From the NCBI GenBank assembly GCA_003194525.1, contig NBIV01000182.1, positions 1-64,000 on the forward strand: DNA of 64,000 nt. The letters run 5' to 3'. The position numbers and the translations under genes were made by a program. The stretch comes from Gracilariopsis chorda. Its lineage: Eukaryota; Rhodophyta; Florideophyceae; Gracilariales; Gracilariaceae. How positions within the stretch are numbered: the first letter of the stretch is position 1; every line of letters starts with the position of its first letter. Under the pieces are notes generated by a model, which was given only the letters and a program-made list of their open reading frames with translations, was not told where the DNA came from and ran no database searches. Below, piece by piece: positions 54,347 to 64,000 of the stretch.

Positions 54347-54585
54347 ACGGGAACTGCAGCCCCAGCCACGCTGGTTAATGCCCAAGTCGGGTAACGTTGC
54401 CGCGCGAGCGGAGGGCAGTAAGAAAGGATAGCAAGGGAAAGTCCGTCCAAGACGGGGAATTCTAATTGGAAATCACCGTCCGAGACGGGAAAGTTTACCT
54501 AGTGGAGCAGCAAGCTCCATACTACACTACACTAACTGGCATAGCCAGGGGAAGAAGAACCAGGAAACTGGACTAGAGGTTTCAC

Positions 54586-56340
54586 TCACCCCCATCGTCC
54601 GGGGCGTAACCACCAGCGAGGCGGTAGGCCAACGCGTCCGCCATAGTGGTGACATCCCCCGATACCTCGGCAGCGCTGACCGGCACCCCGCAGAAAACGT
54701 GCGATGATCTCGTTTTCATTCGCCGTCACCCCGCTGGGGATAGAAGGTCCGGCACTTGCCGCCGAAGGGTCAGCAGCCGGCTCGGCGGGAGATACCCCCT
54801 CTGGGAAAGCTTCCGCGCTAGCGCCGGTTTCCTCTACGTCCATCTCCCCGGGTTCTTCCGGTTCGTTATCGACCATTGGGTCATCCCCGCCGTATGCCCG
54901 GTAGTAGTCGTCAGAATCGACGTACCCCACAGGGTGGTCTTCCGGCACATGCCGGGGCGCATCGCGAAGCTCGCGCGCCTCCTCGGAGGAAATTTCCCGG
55001 AACTCCCATGGGTCGAAGTAGATAAAATGCCCCGCAAGGGCGTTGTTTCTACCCAGTCCCGGACCACGGGGTTACCGCTGCCGCCATCCAGACGACCGCT
55101 TTGCTCCAGCGGGACCTCACTCCAGCTAACGCTGTCGATGTACCCAAGTAATTGGAGGACCTCTTCATTGTCGGCCTGGCCCCCAAGGGGGATGCGAAGA
55201 TCCAAATTGCGGATCGCTGCCCGCATACGCGGTGGGAGGAACCACAGACGAAACTGGTCGTACGCCTCGTTGAGGATATAAGCCGCAGCGCGGGCCGCCC
55301 ACTCCGTAACCACTACGGACCACAACCCCGGCCGGGGATCCTGCATGAGCAGCGAACCGAGGTGCGTAAGTACCGGTGGGAGTTCTATGTAGCACCCCCG
55401 GCAGGCGTCATGGAAGCGCCACCACTCGGGGAGTGCTACATACCGACCTAGTCGGTGAGGCGGCGCAATCCGCTCTATCTCCACGTTCTGATACGGGATG
55501 AAATATCCGAATCGGGATCGCCTCGGAGCGGATGAAGTTCTGGAGGAAGGTTGACCGGTATTGCCAGGAATGATAGCGGAACTCCGCCCGAATAATCGGT
55601 CGCTCCTAACAAAGTGCTTCTTGCCGCACTGCAGGGAAATTCCTCCAAGCGAGGGTCTCAAGGCGGAACAGGTTGTCGCCGTATCCAATCTCCCCGCGAG
55701 TGCGGAAGTGGCTAACGTCGAAGCCAAACTCCGGTGGGCCCGGTACATCGAATGGAGCCCGGCTCTGCCGTTGGTATGCCATGCGCGTCAACGTGGTCTG
55801 CGCCGCAGCGACGGTCTCGCCCGAATTAATTCGGAGTTGGTGACGCGGAATCGCAATCCCGTGACGCCAATCCCACGATGTGGTGACTGATCTGGGCCGA
55901 TCCCATGGAAGGGTGTCTGAGCCATCCGCAAAAGCGGTGACCAATCCCTCATTGAAGACAGCGACCGGGTGAAACCACGGGGCAAGGCGCAGGCGCAACG
56001 CGTGATTCCGATTCATCGGGTTGAGCCCCACCAGGGTGTTGTAGGTTGGCCAGTTGAAGGCCGGAGCGGTTCCGACGGACCACACCGAAGGTGGTAGTGC
56101 GAAGGGATGGTCGGCTGCAGCAGCCATATTCCCCAGTTGTACGGATGTCGATCGCCCTGAGGCAGGGGAACTGACCGGAAACCGGTGGTGTATCGCCCGA
56201 GAGGCCTCGGAGGTTGGCTGTTGTTGTTGATGTTGTTGTTGTCGTTCATTTCTCCCTTGTCGAGGGTGGCTGTTCTTGTTGTTTGTGCGCTCGGTGACTC
56301 TGGTGCAGAGGGATTTACCGGAGAACCGCAGACAGAGCAC
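54586..56340 (-). pseudogene. Antisense gene in the 3' part of the Ty3/gypsy element
   Basis: Minus-strand protein-like reading runs from about 56,340 (first ATG inside near 56,127) leftward through three phases. Part 1 (to 55,606) has a poly-Gln tract, a Ser/Pro segment and FNWPTYNTLVGLNPMNRN, DGSDTLPWDRPRS and FGFDVSHFRTR. A TAG follows LC at 55,606; the same phase continues as RPIIRAEFRYHSWQY before a shift near 55,510. Part 2 has FGYFIPYQNVEIERI, LPEWWRFHDACRGCY and AARAAAYILNEAYDQFRLW. After a shift near 55,030, part 3 is acidic (PEDHPVGYVDSDDYYRAYGG) and ends at 54,586. No known family is recognised. It looks like a genuine protein opposite to gag-pol, as reported for some plant Ty3/gypsy lineages. 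A regulator or envelope-position gene are both possible. Confidence 0.6.
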
Positions 56341-56398
56341 GCGCTTTTATCACCTATTTTTGTCTGGGAATCCTCCGCGTCCGTGGTCGTTTTCCCGT

Positions 56399-56412
56399 CT
56401 TAGGGGGGGGTA
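56399..56412 (+). other. Polypurine tract candidate
   Basis: TAGGGGGGGGTA directly precedes the 3' LTR. Its eight G residues and its place fit the plus-strand primer site of an LTR element. Confidence 0.7.
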
Positions 56413-57245
56413 TAAAGTGCAACGCACTCAGGGAGGGATTCCTGGTACTTGATCGTTTTCCCTATATTATCGGTTGTGTAGTGTGTATATGAACTACGCC
56501 CCACAATGGTGGGTATGGACACGTAGGAAACGGTTTTGGGTCAATTGGCGGTTGGCCAGAGTAGTGGATGTTGCCACAAAATGTGAAGTATTTTAGTTGA
56601 TTTTATTTATTATTTTCACACCCATTTCTGGGAAGCTAGTACTTAGTGCGACGGCGCACTGCCGTCGCACCAGTAAACCTTCCCCAACAAGGGACCCCAA
56701 CCTGGCGAATTGTCTCTAGTTGTTACCGCTTGCGCGCGTTCTCAACTTCTCCTTGGAGGGAAACGCCGTGAACCACGGGACATCTAACCCCCTTGCACAT
56801 CAAAAGAGGCCCATCCTCGGGAATATAATGGTTCCAATCACATTGGTGTTTCGCCCTGTATAGGGAGTCCTGTCCACCGGCATTGCCGTATTTGTTTGTC
56901 GCTCTCGCGACTTACCTTTGCCCACTCGTCCTCCTTTCCCTTCACTCTCCTCCTTTACCCCTTTCAGGGTAGTACATCCCGCTACCCGCGGCCCTTCCTG
57001 TGTGCACCCACTCAAACTTCCCCACTTACGTGGAAGCATACCTCTACTGAGGATCACACCCCGCTCATGCGGATACTGATTCTTCGCATTCACCTCCCTG
57101 TGCAAGTCGCGACAGGTGTCCCTGGTCTTACAAACCGGCTTCACCGTGACACCTCTGGGAGGGCTTTACCCAACTGGGGTCACCTCGTGAGCGGAAGATC
57201 CCGAACTTCTTTCGGTGTTTTTCCCCTTTGGGGCATTGTGCCACA
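56413..57245 (+). repeat. 3' LTR, 833 bp
   Basis: Aligned to the 5' LTR with no gaps and about 16 substitutions. The first dinucleotide is TA instead of TG. Four more differences fall in the next 90 bp and eleven in the last 145 bp, while the middle 600 bp is identical. The same hairpin is present at 56,646-56,670. The downstream flank is CATCC. Confidence 0.93.
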
Positions 57246-57250
57246 CATCC
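57246..57250. repeat. Target-site duplication CATCC, right
   Basis: Pairs with 45,852-45,856. Confidence 0.85.
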
Positions 57251-59974
57251 GAAAGCCTTTCACTGTACCAAAGTGGTGACTCGAAAAATAATGAGAAGCC
57301 GAATGGGTGTTTTGGAGAGAGTACAGGAACGCATTGACGCTGGCATCACGACTGTGGCAGACTTTGTTGCACATCCAGGTACAACAGGACGTCTTTTGTC
57401 CCATACCAAACGACTGGCTCGAGCTCGTGTGGATTCTCTTTCTAAGTTACACCTCTTCCCAAATTCTGCGTCACTTCCAATATCACCAACGCAGATTTCA
57501 CGGCCATAATCACGGCCGCTTCTTCTAATGTTTCATCCGGTTGATCCGGACAAATAAATTGACCATCGTCGGGCATCTTACGCACCCTCGCCCGCAACTG
57601 ATCTCAAACGTCTCTTCCCTAATCCATTCCCAACAAGAGCCACCAGAGCCCGTCCATCCATATCTTCAGCTGCATCGGCGTATGAGAATTCCGATGATAT
57701 TCTACGAACTTCTTTGCCTAAGCTACCCCCTTCTGCCACCACCCTCTCCATAGCCACATCATCCGTACACCGCTTGTCACATGCACGACCCGCCACTGCC
57801 TCTTTGAAAGGTACTCCTTGTTTCAAGAGGAAGTATGTTGAGACCAATCCAAACATTTGGCTGCAGCGTCAATTTGGCGACCTAACTGTTTGGCTAAACC
57901 ACGAGCTTGGTGATCTTTCTTCATCTGCATCCTATTTCCCAACTCAAAACTTCGCCTCATCAGATGTCTTCATTGCACAATACAAAGCTGTGCTGTGCTT
58001 CTACAGAGGCCCGCATTGAACGCTGAGGTACTGCGCTTTGGCACCCACATCAAGAAAGCCAACTTTTCCTTCAGTGCCGCTTTTTCTATTGCTACAGAAC
58101 AACCTAAGTTTGAGCAGTTAGTTTCTCTGCTCACATTTTTGTATAATTCTACTTGGCTTCTGTTGGGCCTGAGCCTTATCTTGCACAACAATTTCGCTCT
58201 TCAAATTGACGACGTGCTACAGCAAGCTCAAAACACGCCAAACAAGAGAATAGACGTGGCATTCTTACAACAGAAACTTGTCGACTACATTCTGCGCAAC
58301 CATTTTACCACAGAGACTCCTTTTGCATCAATGTTTACCATTACTAGCCCAAGCACAGTTTTCACTCCGTGTCTTAATATGGACTCCGTCAAGCAAAATG
58401 AACTTCTTCTCTATCGCACCCTTTTGCTCATCATGTTGTTGGATCATGCCACACAAGACACAGATGTTGTCAACAACCTTCCTTTTCCATTGTTCAAACC
58501 GGACCCATCTGTTCACAAGTCTCAAAAAGTCGTTGATAGACTGAGACAAATATGCTAGCAAACTCCTGAATGTCTGAATCGTTTTCTTGGAGACCTTGGA
58601 TAGAGAGTAGAATACGACTGTCCGCCGTGGGATCGAATCAGTAATTTTCCAGTCCAAGATCTTGGCTCAGATTTACGAGACGGGATCCGCTAGTGCAAGC
58701 TTGCTTCATTGCTCACTGGTGACCCTCGTCCTCAGCAACAGGTGAAATACAACTATGTTAGCCGGCTCACTGATGCGACTAGACGCAAAAAGCTCTCATT
58801 TAACATAATGATTGCGTTGGATACGATAAACAAATACGCTACAGATCGACTCCGCGCTAAAGTTCAAGGGAAAGCAACCGCAAGAGAAATCATAGACGGT
58901 AACATACCTGAAACCGTGGCCCTTCTGTGGCAGATAGCTGAGCTCTGGATCGAAATCAAACTTCTGGGCAACTCACTGTTAGATGAAAGTCTCAGTGCCG
59001 CACAGGGCGAATTCCGTGCCCACACGGCGAATGGTGTGTGCTGTAGCTCACAAGACTACGTCAATTCGTATGGAACTGACCCTGGGGAAAGGACAGATCT
59101 TACAGCTGAAGATGACAAAGGACGGTCACAAGTCGCAACAGAAGGTGAATATATTCAAGGGCAAGACGAACTGAATTTCTCTTCTCCATCAATGGCTGTA
59201 GGAAGCAAGGCGCTATTCTCATCTGCTTTGTCAACTATCGGTACTATTGGACGCAAAACCCATCAGTATCTTCGTTCCAGGAATGAATATATGTTGGAAG
59301 TTGCAGCACAATCTGTTCATGGTGCTGAGGCTGCATTACCGAAGACTCCTTCACTTAGCCATCCTTATCATGCCCAAGCCTCACGAATTTCAAAGAGTAT
59401 CGGTCAGTCTGCAAGCAGTACAAAGAGCAGCACTCCCTCGAATGATGATGCGGGAACAGTTCAGTCTACTGATGAATCTAGAGATGAAACCAGCCTCTTA
59501 GAAGGCCGATCTTCGGAAGCTATTCACGACAGTTTCGAAACCTCCGATTCTCTACAGGTTTGTGAAGATGTAGAACAGGAGCTGTTCTCTTTAACAAGTA
59601 GCGAGAACAGCCACGACAGCGACAATACACCAGAGATACGGCGGCACACGAAGAATACACTTTCGCTGGCCGCAGACTGTGAGGCATGTGTTAGAGACGC
59701 ACGAAACCTCATTGCCAATATTACTGATAGTGAAAATGTATTGAGATCCGCCAAAACAAATGCAGATGGTGAACAAGCAGCACCGGAGGAGCAGACATCA
59801 GTTAGCGAGGTAGAAAACTTACAAGTTGATGTAATGGGAGATAATGAAGGATCTAGAGCCGGTTTACCGTTTGTTTCATGTGTTTCTGACGAATTCAAAG
59901 CTCAATTTAGTCTTGAAAATGACAGTAAGGGCTTAGAACCCCCCATTCATAACTCAGATCATCAGAATTAACAA

Positions 59975-60715
59975 GAAGTGGTAGCCGAGCCTTTCCAAAA
60001 CTCCCTGATAAGAGTACTACGGACGGCGGCGGTGAAGATACTCCAAACAAATAAGGAAACTAGTTTGACCTTGACAGTTCTTCGAACCGACCCGGGAGGT
60101 CATTAAACTCGCCCAAGCAACCGGTCAGCTTGCCAGTTGCCCTCGCGGACCTGGGTGAATAGTCTTGAAAAGTCACCCGCGTAACTGCACGTACGCAGTC
60201 GGTCACGGGCCCGCTACCGGAAGAAGATCCAGCCGCTGTTTCCCTGAATTTTTCCCTCGAAGGAAGAGCTCCAAAGGAGCCTCTGGACCGGGGTTTTTTC
60301 CAGGGTTTTCTCGGAGGATCTACACTTGGATCAGACGCCGCAGCAGGATACGCGCCAGTTCTTACCCCCGATCTTGCCGCTGAAATGAGGATTGGGTGGA
60401 AAGGATGTCGTCAATGGTTTCTTGGCGGCCAACGTGGTACATGCGAATCGCCTTGTCGTGGTGTGCCCCTTACCCGAGGACCTCTAGAGGTTGAATGAAA
60501 TGGTGGAATGAAGAAGGCAACAGTCCTCGGAAACGAAACGATTCTGCGGTTGAACACGCCTAGACACCTAATGCATTCTTAGTATAGTAGTAACCCAGTG
60601 TGTGTAGCACGACTCCGGGTTGTAGCTAATAGCTATCGTACGAAGAACGCGTTATAGGTTGTAGGGGTCCTTAGCAAACCCCCGGGCTAACATAGAATTG
60701 ATGTTACTCGTTCGT
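59975..60715. other. GC-rich block within the ASPM-like region, origin unknown
   Basis: Composition differs from both flanks, with no coiled-coil coding. The plus frame at 60,165-60,383 is Arg/Ser/Pro-rich and not protein-like. The right end carries CCCCCGGGCTAACATAG and GAGAGAGAGAGAG. It may be a solo LTR or other insertion, but no clear target duplication or terminal repeat was found. Confidence 0.35.
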
Positions 60716-62730
60716 AAACAGAGAGAGAGAGAGTTATTCGAATCATGCAGAAGAATCACAGATCGTCGAAAGTGCTCTAAGATCAGCTGAGAACGCATGC
60801 ATTAGTTTGATGCACGAATTGCAGTCTAGTCACGAGTACGACGTGGAAGGACGTCGAGGACTAGACTTGCGTCTCAGCGAGCGGGAGAAAGCTGACCTGA
60901 TTGCTCTAAAGCGGCTCCAGCTAGAAGCAGACAAGCTAGAGACGTCTCATCGGGCAATAGAAACACGATAAAGAACTCTGGAGACGCCATACTCCCACTC
61001 AGTTGAATTCTGGTGTACAAATGTAATAGTTGATGAAGATAACCTAATCTGCTCTGAAATATCCTTTCCCGTATGTGACGCCGAACAAAAATACGCCAAA
61101 CTTGGACATGTATCATGTCTCATGAAGGAGGAAGATGAAGTACTTCAGAGTGACTTAGAGGATATCGAATATACTTTGCAGAAAGAACATCAGGAGTCGC
61201 AAGTACAACTGAAAGCGCTGATAAGCACCATATTGTCATCGGCATGTTTCTTAGCAGAATAGAAGTTTGCGCGTCATATGAAAGGGCGATTGAAACGTAG
61301 ACAGGAAGAGCAAGCTGAGAGAGATGAAGAAGTGGGTGACTTAGACCAAGATTTCAAGAAGCGAATGTGGACCTTAAAACTTGAACGAACTCGAATTGGA
61401 GAAAGAGAGCGGAGGCTTGATTCAAAAAACATTGCATTGGAGGTTTACTATGAGAAAGAAAGCAATACGGTCTTTGAAATACTTGAGGCAAAAATCGACA
61501 CCCGAATCTTGACGCTTCAAAATACAGAGGACAAAGAGCGCATGGAACTTTTGTTGCGTAGTGAATCACGCGAAAAGTGCGGACAAACAATAATCGATGT
61601 AGAGGACTTAATCAATAGGTATCAGCATTTGAAGGGCGAAGAGAATCATCAAGAAGACCAGACGGAAGAAGAAATATATCAAAGCATTCCTGGAAAGAAT
61701 GATTTACCGGAAGAGCAGGTCATCAATGAAGAGCAAGTGGAGTTCTTCGCAGATATGTATGCTGCAAAATCAACTACGTCTGCCCAGGACGTAACCGTAA
61801 TATGTAAGAGAAGATATGCCGCGCAAGGAGATGCAGCTTCCGTTAATGTCCAAACAAGGCGATCTCTGGAAAATGTCGGGGAAGAGAACCAAGATCCTTC
61901 TGAATTCCCGTCTAACTGTGGGTCTTCGTCCATGTAGTATCAAGCCAGGCGTTTTTCTCCGCAGGTGTTTGCAAGTCCCATTCTCGCATCCGTCAATGTG
62001 CATGTTGATACACCGCCCCCTGTGAAAGAGACTACAGGGAATTCTGGACTATCCGTCAATTCTGGACTCACATCCCTGCAGGCATTACAAAGAAAGGATT
62101 ACGTTGAGCAGACTAAATCCAGTCCACGAAGTAACGATCAAAAAGTGCGGCTTAACGGCGCCTCCGAAGATGCCAATAACTTGGAAAATCTTTCAGTTGA
62201 ACTGAGTTCTTTCAATACTACTTCCTCGAAGAAGTCCGTTGACGACGTAATGAGTAATCACAGTTCCACGAGCAAGCTTCATGCCCTTATCGGGAGAATA
62301 TCTACAGCAAGAGCATCACCTTCTCGTTGTATGTCAGATTCCTTAGAATACAGACCATCCGAATGTCATAGCATGGTTGGTCAAAATATCATTAGAACTA
62401 TTCTAGTGGTGTTGAGACACCTGCACTGAACTTCTACGCATATTCGCCTTATCGACAGAGGGATAACTATCATTTATGACTTCTGTGAAGTACAATACCG
62501 TGTGGCGGATGTTATTTCAGTGGAAGATTGCATCGATGTGATCGGTACCTGTGCACAGTTCTATAGAGATCGCGAGGGCATCCTCGAGGCTGCGGTTTCT
62601 GTCTTGTACTATTCGTCGCAGGATGTCGACGGAGAAAACTTGATGAGGAAAATGAGAATGGTCTAAAACGACTTGACACGATCAACAATCTACTCAACTC
62701 AGCCGCCAAGCAGGAACGCAAGCATCGTAT

Positions 62731-63055
62731 CTGGGTTCAGCACGCCAGATTGATTGTTATTCAAGTTCGCCTGCGAGAAAAAGGAGTCAGCCAACACTTG
62801 CTTCTCAGCAAAGATCTCGCAGCAGCTCAGAAAGAAAGTGCTCCGCTAGAGCTTAGGATACGGCCTTCACATCGTCTCTTGTGTTCTCTGTTGAGTGAAT
62901 TGAAATCGAAAGCAGTGGTTTGAGTAGATTGACAGAGAAAAGAAAATTAAAGTCACAGATACATCATGCGACGTTAAAAGGATTTTTTCCAGATCGCGAA
63001 AGGGTTGCCGGTGACCCGCAACGTCAACTTCAATTGATATCCATGTTCATTTTTA
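62731..63055. other. Short gene-free gap
   Basis: Decayed helical coding traces at the left (to about 62,930), then AT-rich sequence. No gene or repeat is supported. Confidence 0.35.
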
Positions 63056-63960
63056 TTATAGGAGTGCAAAACTCTTTCTACTAGACGCTGTATAAGCTTT
63101 ACCCCCAGCGGCTACGGTAACAGGTATCAAGTTATTCCAAAACAGCAAGGTGCAATACAAGGGTAACAGATATGAACAGAAGGCACAACCAGGATCCACT
63201 TCCAATGACCTCATACCTCGAGCCACGTGAAGCCTGTACACATTGGAGGAAGACGGCTGCTTCTTTGAAAGTACGGTTGGAAGAAGTGAAACCATCAAAT
63301 GCTTGGTACAGATGGGTTCTCATGATACGTAGAAAATGCGTTTTCTGTACTCTGAACGCGATTCTGTTCTGCGTCTTGATAGAGAAAACAATAAGTTTGT
63401 TTCCATTCCGCGGCGATGTCCATTTGCCGGATTCACTGTTTGTTCGCCTACAAAGATCGGAAGCAGCCTTTCAACGTTTCTGATATTCCAATCGCGCTTA
63501 GCATCGACGCAGCAGGAGCAAGCCCAGGCATAATTCAAATCATGACTCCTGAAGAGTACACAGCAAATGCACAATACGTAATCAAGAACATATTTGCATC
63601 AGACAGCTTCCTGAAACAAAAGTACAGTCCAATAGGCATCAAATACACAGTCAAGTGGAGGTCGAAAAAGTACGATCCCCATGCTGTGGGCTGATGCTCT
63701 GACACGGATGCAATAATCATAATGGTCCTAGATACATACGTCGGATCGAGAAATTTTCGAATACTACCCGTCATATGACCGCTGCTGTCGAACGCAAATG
63801 ATACAAGAACCAGAGATACAAGAACGGACAACGTGAAGAGTGCACGCCAGCGTACAAAGGATTTTAACACCCTCGGTTCGGTGAAACTGCGTACCCAATT
63901 TGTAACACAATACAAGATAATGAGACCAAACGTTCTAGACGCCTGTGATGTTCAAAAGTT
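63056..63960 (-). pseudogene. STT3-like oligosaccharyltransferase catalytic subunit, partial and broken
   Basis: Minus-strand frame 63,535-63,915 matches the middle of STT3: FLDPTYVSRTIMIIASVSEHQP (SVSEHQP at about 63,691-63,711), TAWGSYFFDLH, PIGLYFCFRKL, FLITYCAFAVYSSGVMI. SVSEHQP lies in the catalytic external loop of this subunit, which transfers lipid-linked glycan to Asn in the ER. Directly after GVMI a TGA (63,535-63,537) sits where family members have Arg. Beyond it the phase continues as IMPGLAPAASMLSAIG, which matches the next STT3 block. Past 63,470 the match fades. A stop lies upstream near 63,955. Only a fragment of a protein of about 700-800 aa is present, so it is a relic, not the working copy. 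Confidence 0.75.
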
Positions 63961-64000
63961 TGAACCGCGTTGAATCCAGCAAATCGGATTTACATGGAGA
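63961..64000. other. Window edge
   Basis: Forty bases with no supported feature. Any N-terminal part of the STT3-like relic would lie beyond this edge. Confidence 0.3.

Larger units (their letters stand above)
45857..57245 (+). mobile_element. Ty3/gypsy chromovirus-like LTR retrotransposon, 11.4 kb
   Basis: Complete element: 833-bp LTRs at both ends, primer site, gag, protease, reverse transcriptase, RNase H, integrase, detached chromodomain, antisense gene, purine tract, and CATCC duplications outside. The order protease-RT-RNaseH-integrase is that of Metaviridae (Ty3/gypsy). The coding parts contain several frameshifts and stops, so this copy is not autonomous. LTRs differ at about 16 of 833 positions by eye, so it is young to middle-aged. 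Its GC content and codon use are higher than in the AT-rich island to the left. Confidence 0.95.
57246..62730 (+). pseudogene. ASPM-like (abnormal spindle) calponin-homology gene, decayed
   Basis: Plus-strand protein homology in several phases. At 57,858-57,908 WLQRQFGDLTVWLNHEL resembles the start of the ASPM calponin-homology region. Then 57,995-59,971 is one phase with only three stops, all TAG (58,556, 58,601, 58,691): RLRQIC, FLGDLG, then DLGSDLRDGIR-stop-CKLASLLTGD, and EIIDGNIPETVALLWQIAELW at 58,885-58,940, the hallmark second CH block of ASPM. A frameshift lies near 58,000. A Ser-rich tail follows, then a GC-rich block (59,975-60,715), then helical coiled-coil frames (60,727-60,970; 61,278-61,937), and a C-terminal region (61,965-62,670) with FCEVQYRVADVISVEDCID. 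ASPM organises spindle poles. Whether the parts beyond 60,720 belong to the same gene is inferred from strand and continuity. At the left edge the frame is open back across the retrotransposon insertion. Confidence 0.65.

Noticed and set aside
58556-58693. TAG reassigned to an amino acid, suggested by many in-phase TAG stops (ASPM-like, methylase/SET, chromodomain, 14.6-18 kb gene).
   Set aside because: In the duplicated methylase gene the TAG at 22,501 replaces a CAG in the sister copy, a simple C-to-T change. Two intact genes (stops at 1166 and 2358) end in TAG, and other relics also carry TGA or frameshifts. Ordinary decay explains the pattern.

Overview
The window looks like one end of a eukaryotic chromosome. 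Bases 1 to about 712 are an irregular C-rich telomere-type array (CCCCTAAAAA and variants, G-strand TTTTTAGGGG), and the first 33 kb behave as subtelomere: repeats, duplicated blocks, palindromes, decayed genes and scattered CCCCTAAAA words. Recognisable genes are uninterrupted, so introns are rare or absent. An intron-poor alga or protist is likely. A red alga would fit the telomere type, a family 11 fucosyltransferase and a bacterial-style O-acyltransferase, but the sequence does not prove it.

Layout. 1-12.2 kb: telomere repeats, then a Ser/Pro/Ala-rich small protein (minus), a 1291-residue Ulp1-type SUMO-protease-like protein (minus), an unrecognised 533-residue protein (plus) and a tyrosine-recombinase-like protein (minus). 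All four are intact. Palindromes lie in the gaps. 12.6-19.2 kb: a 22-nt inverted repeat, a tRNA-like relic, a second copy of the subtelomeric sequence, a large decayed minus-strand gene, and a tandem array of about seven 112-bp units, each made of nested palindromes. 19.4-24.8 kb: a tandem duplication of a decayed gene coding a beta-class DNA-methyltransferase-like domain followed, in the second copy, by a SET-like domain. 24.8-33.5 kb: gene-poor, telomere-word-rich DNA with diverged relatives of the palindromic repeat and a decayed partial copy (29.1-32.0 kb) of the first two genes of the chromosome end.

33.5-45 kb is AT-rich. It holds three intact genes that look like a glycan-building group: a DxD glycosyltransferase and a GT11 fucosyltransferase (both minus), and a membrane O-acyltransferase with an SGNH domain (plus). 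The last two are divergent across a 299-bp gap. Retroelement and PIF/Harbinger-type transposase relics follow.

45.86-57.25 kb is a complete but mutated Ty3/gypsy chromovirus-like element: two 833-bp LTRs, a 5-bp CATCC target duplication, gag, protease, reverse transcriptase/RNase H, integrase, a detached chromodomain, and a long antisense gene before the 3' LTR. It sits beside, perhaps within, a decayed ASPM-like (calponin-homology, spindle) gene at 57.25-62.7 kb. The last kilobase carries a minus-strand relic of STT3, the catalytic subunit of oligosaccharyltransferase.

The most unusual content is the subtelomeric gene set (tyrosine recombinase, Ulp1 protease, orphan protein, and separately a DNA-methylase/SET protein). 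It recurs in partial copies and is surrounded by palindromes, so it may be one or more undescribed mobile-element families that live at chromosome ends. That is an inference, not something the sequence proves.
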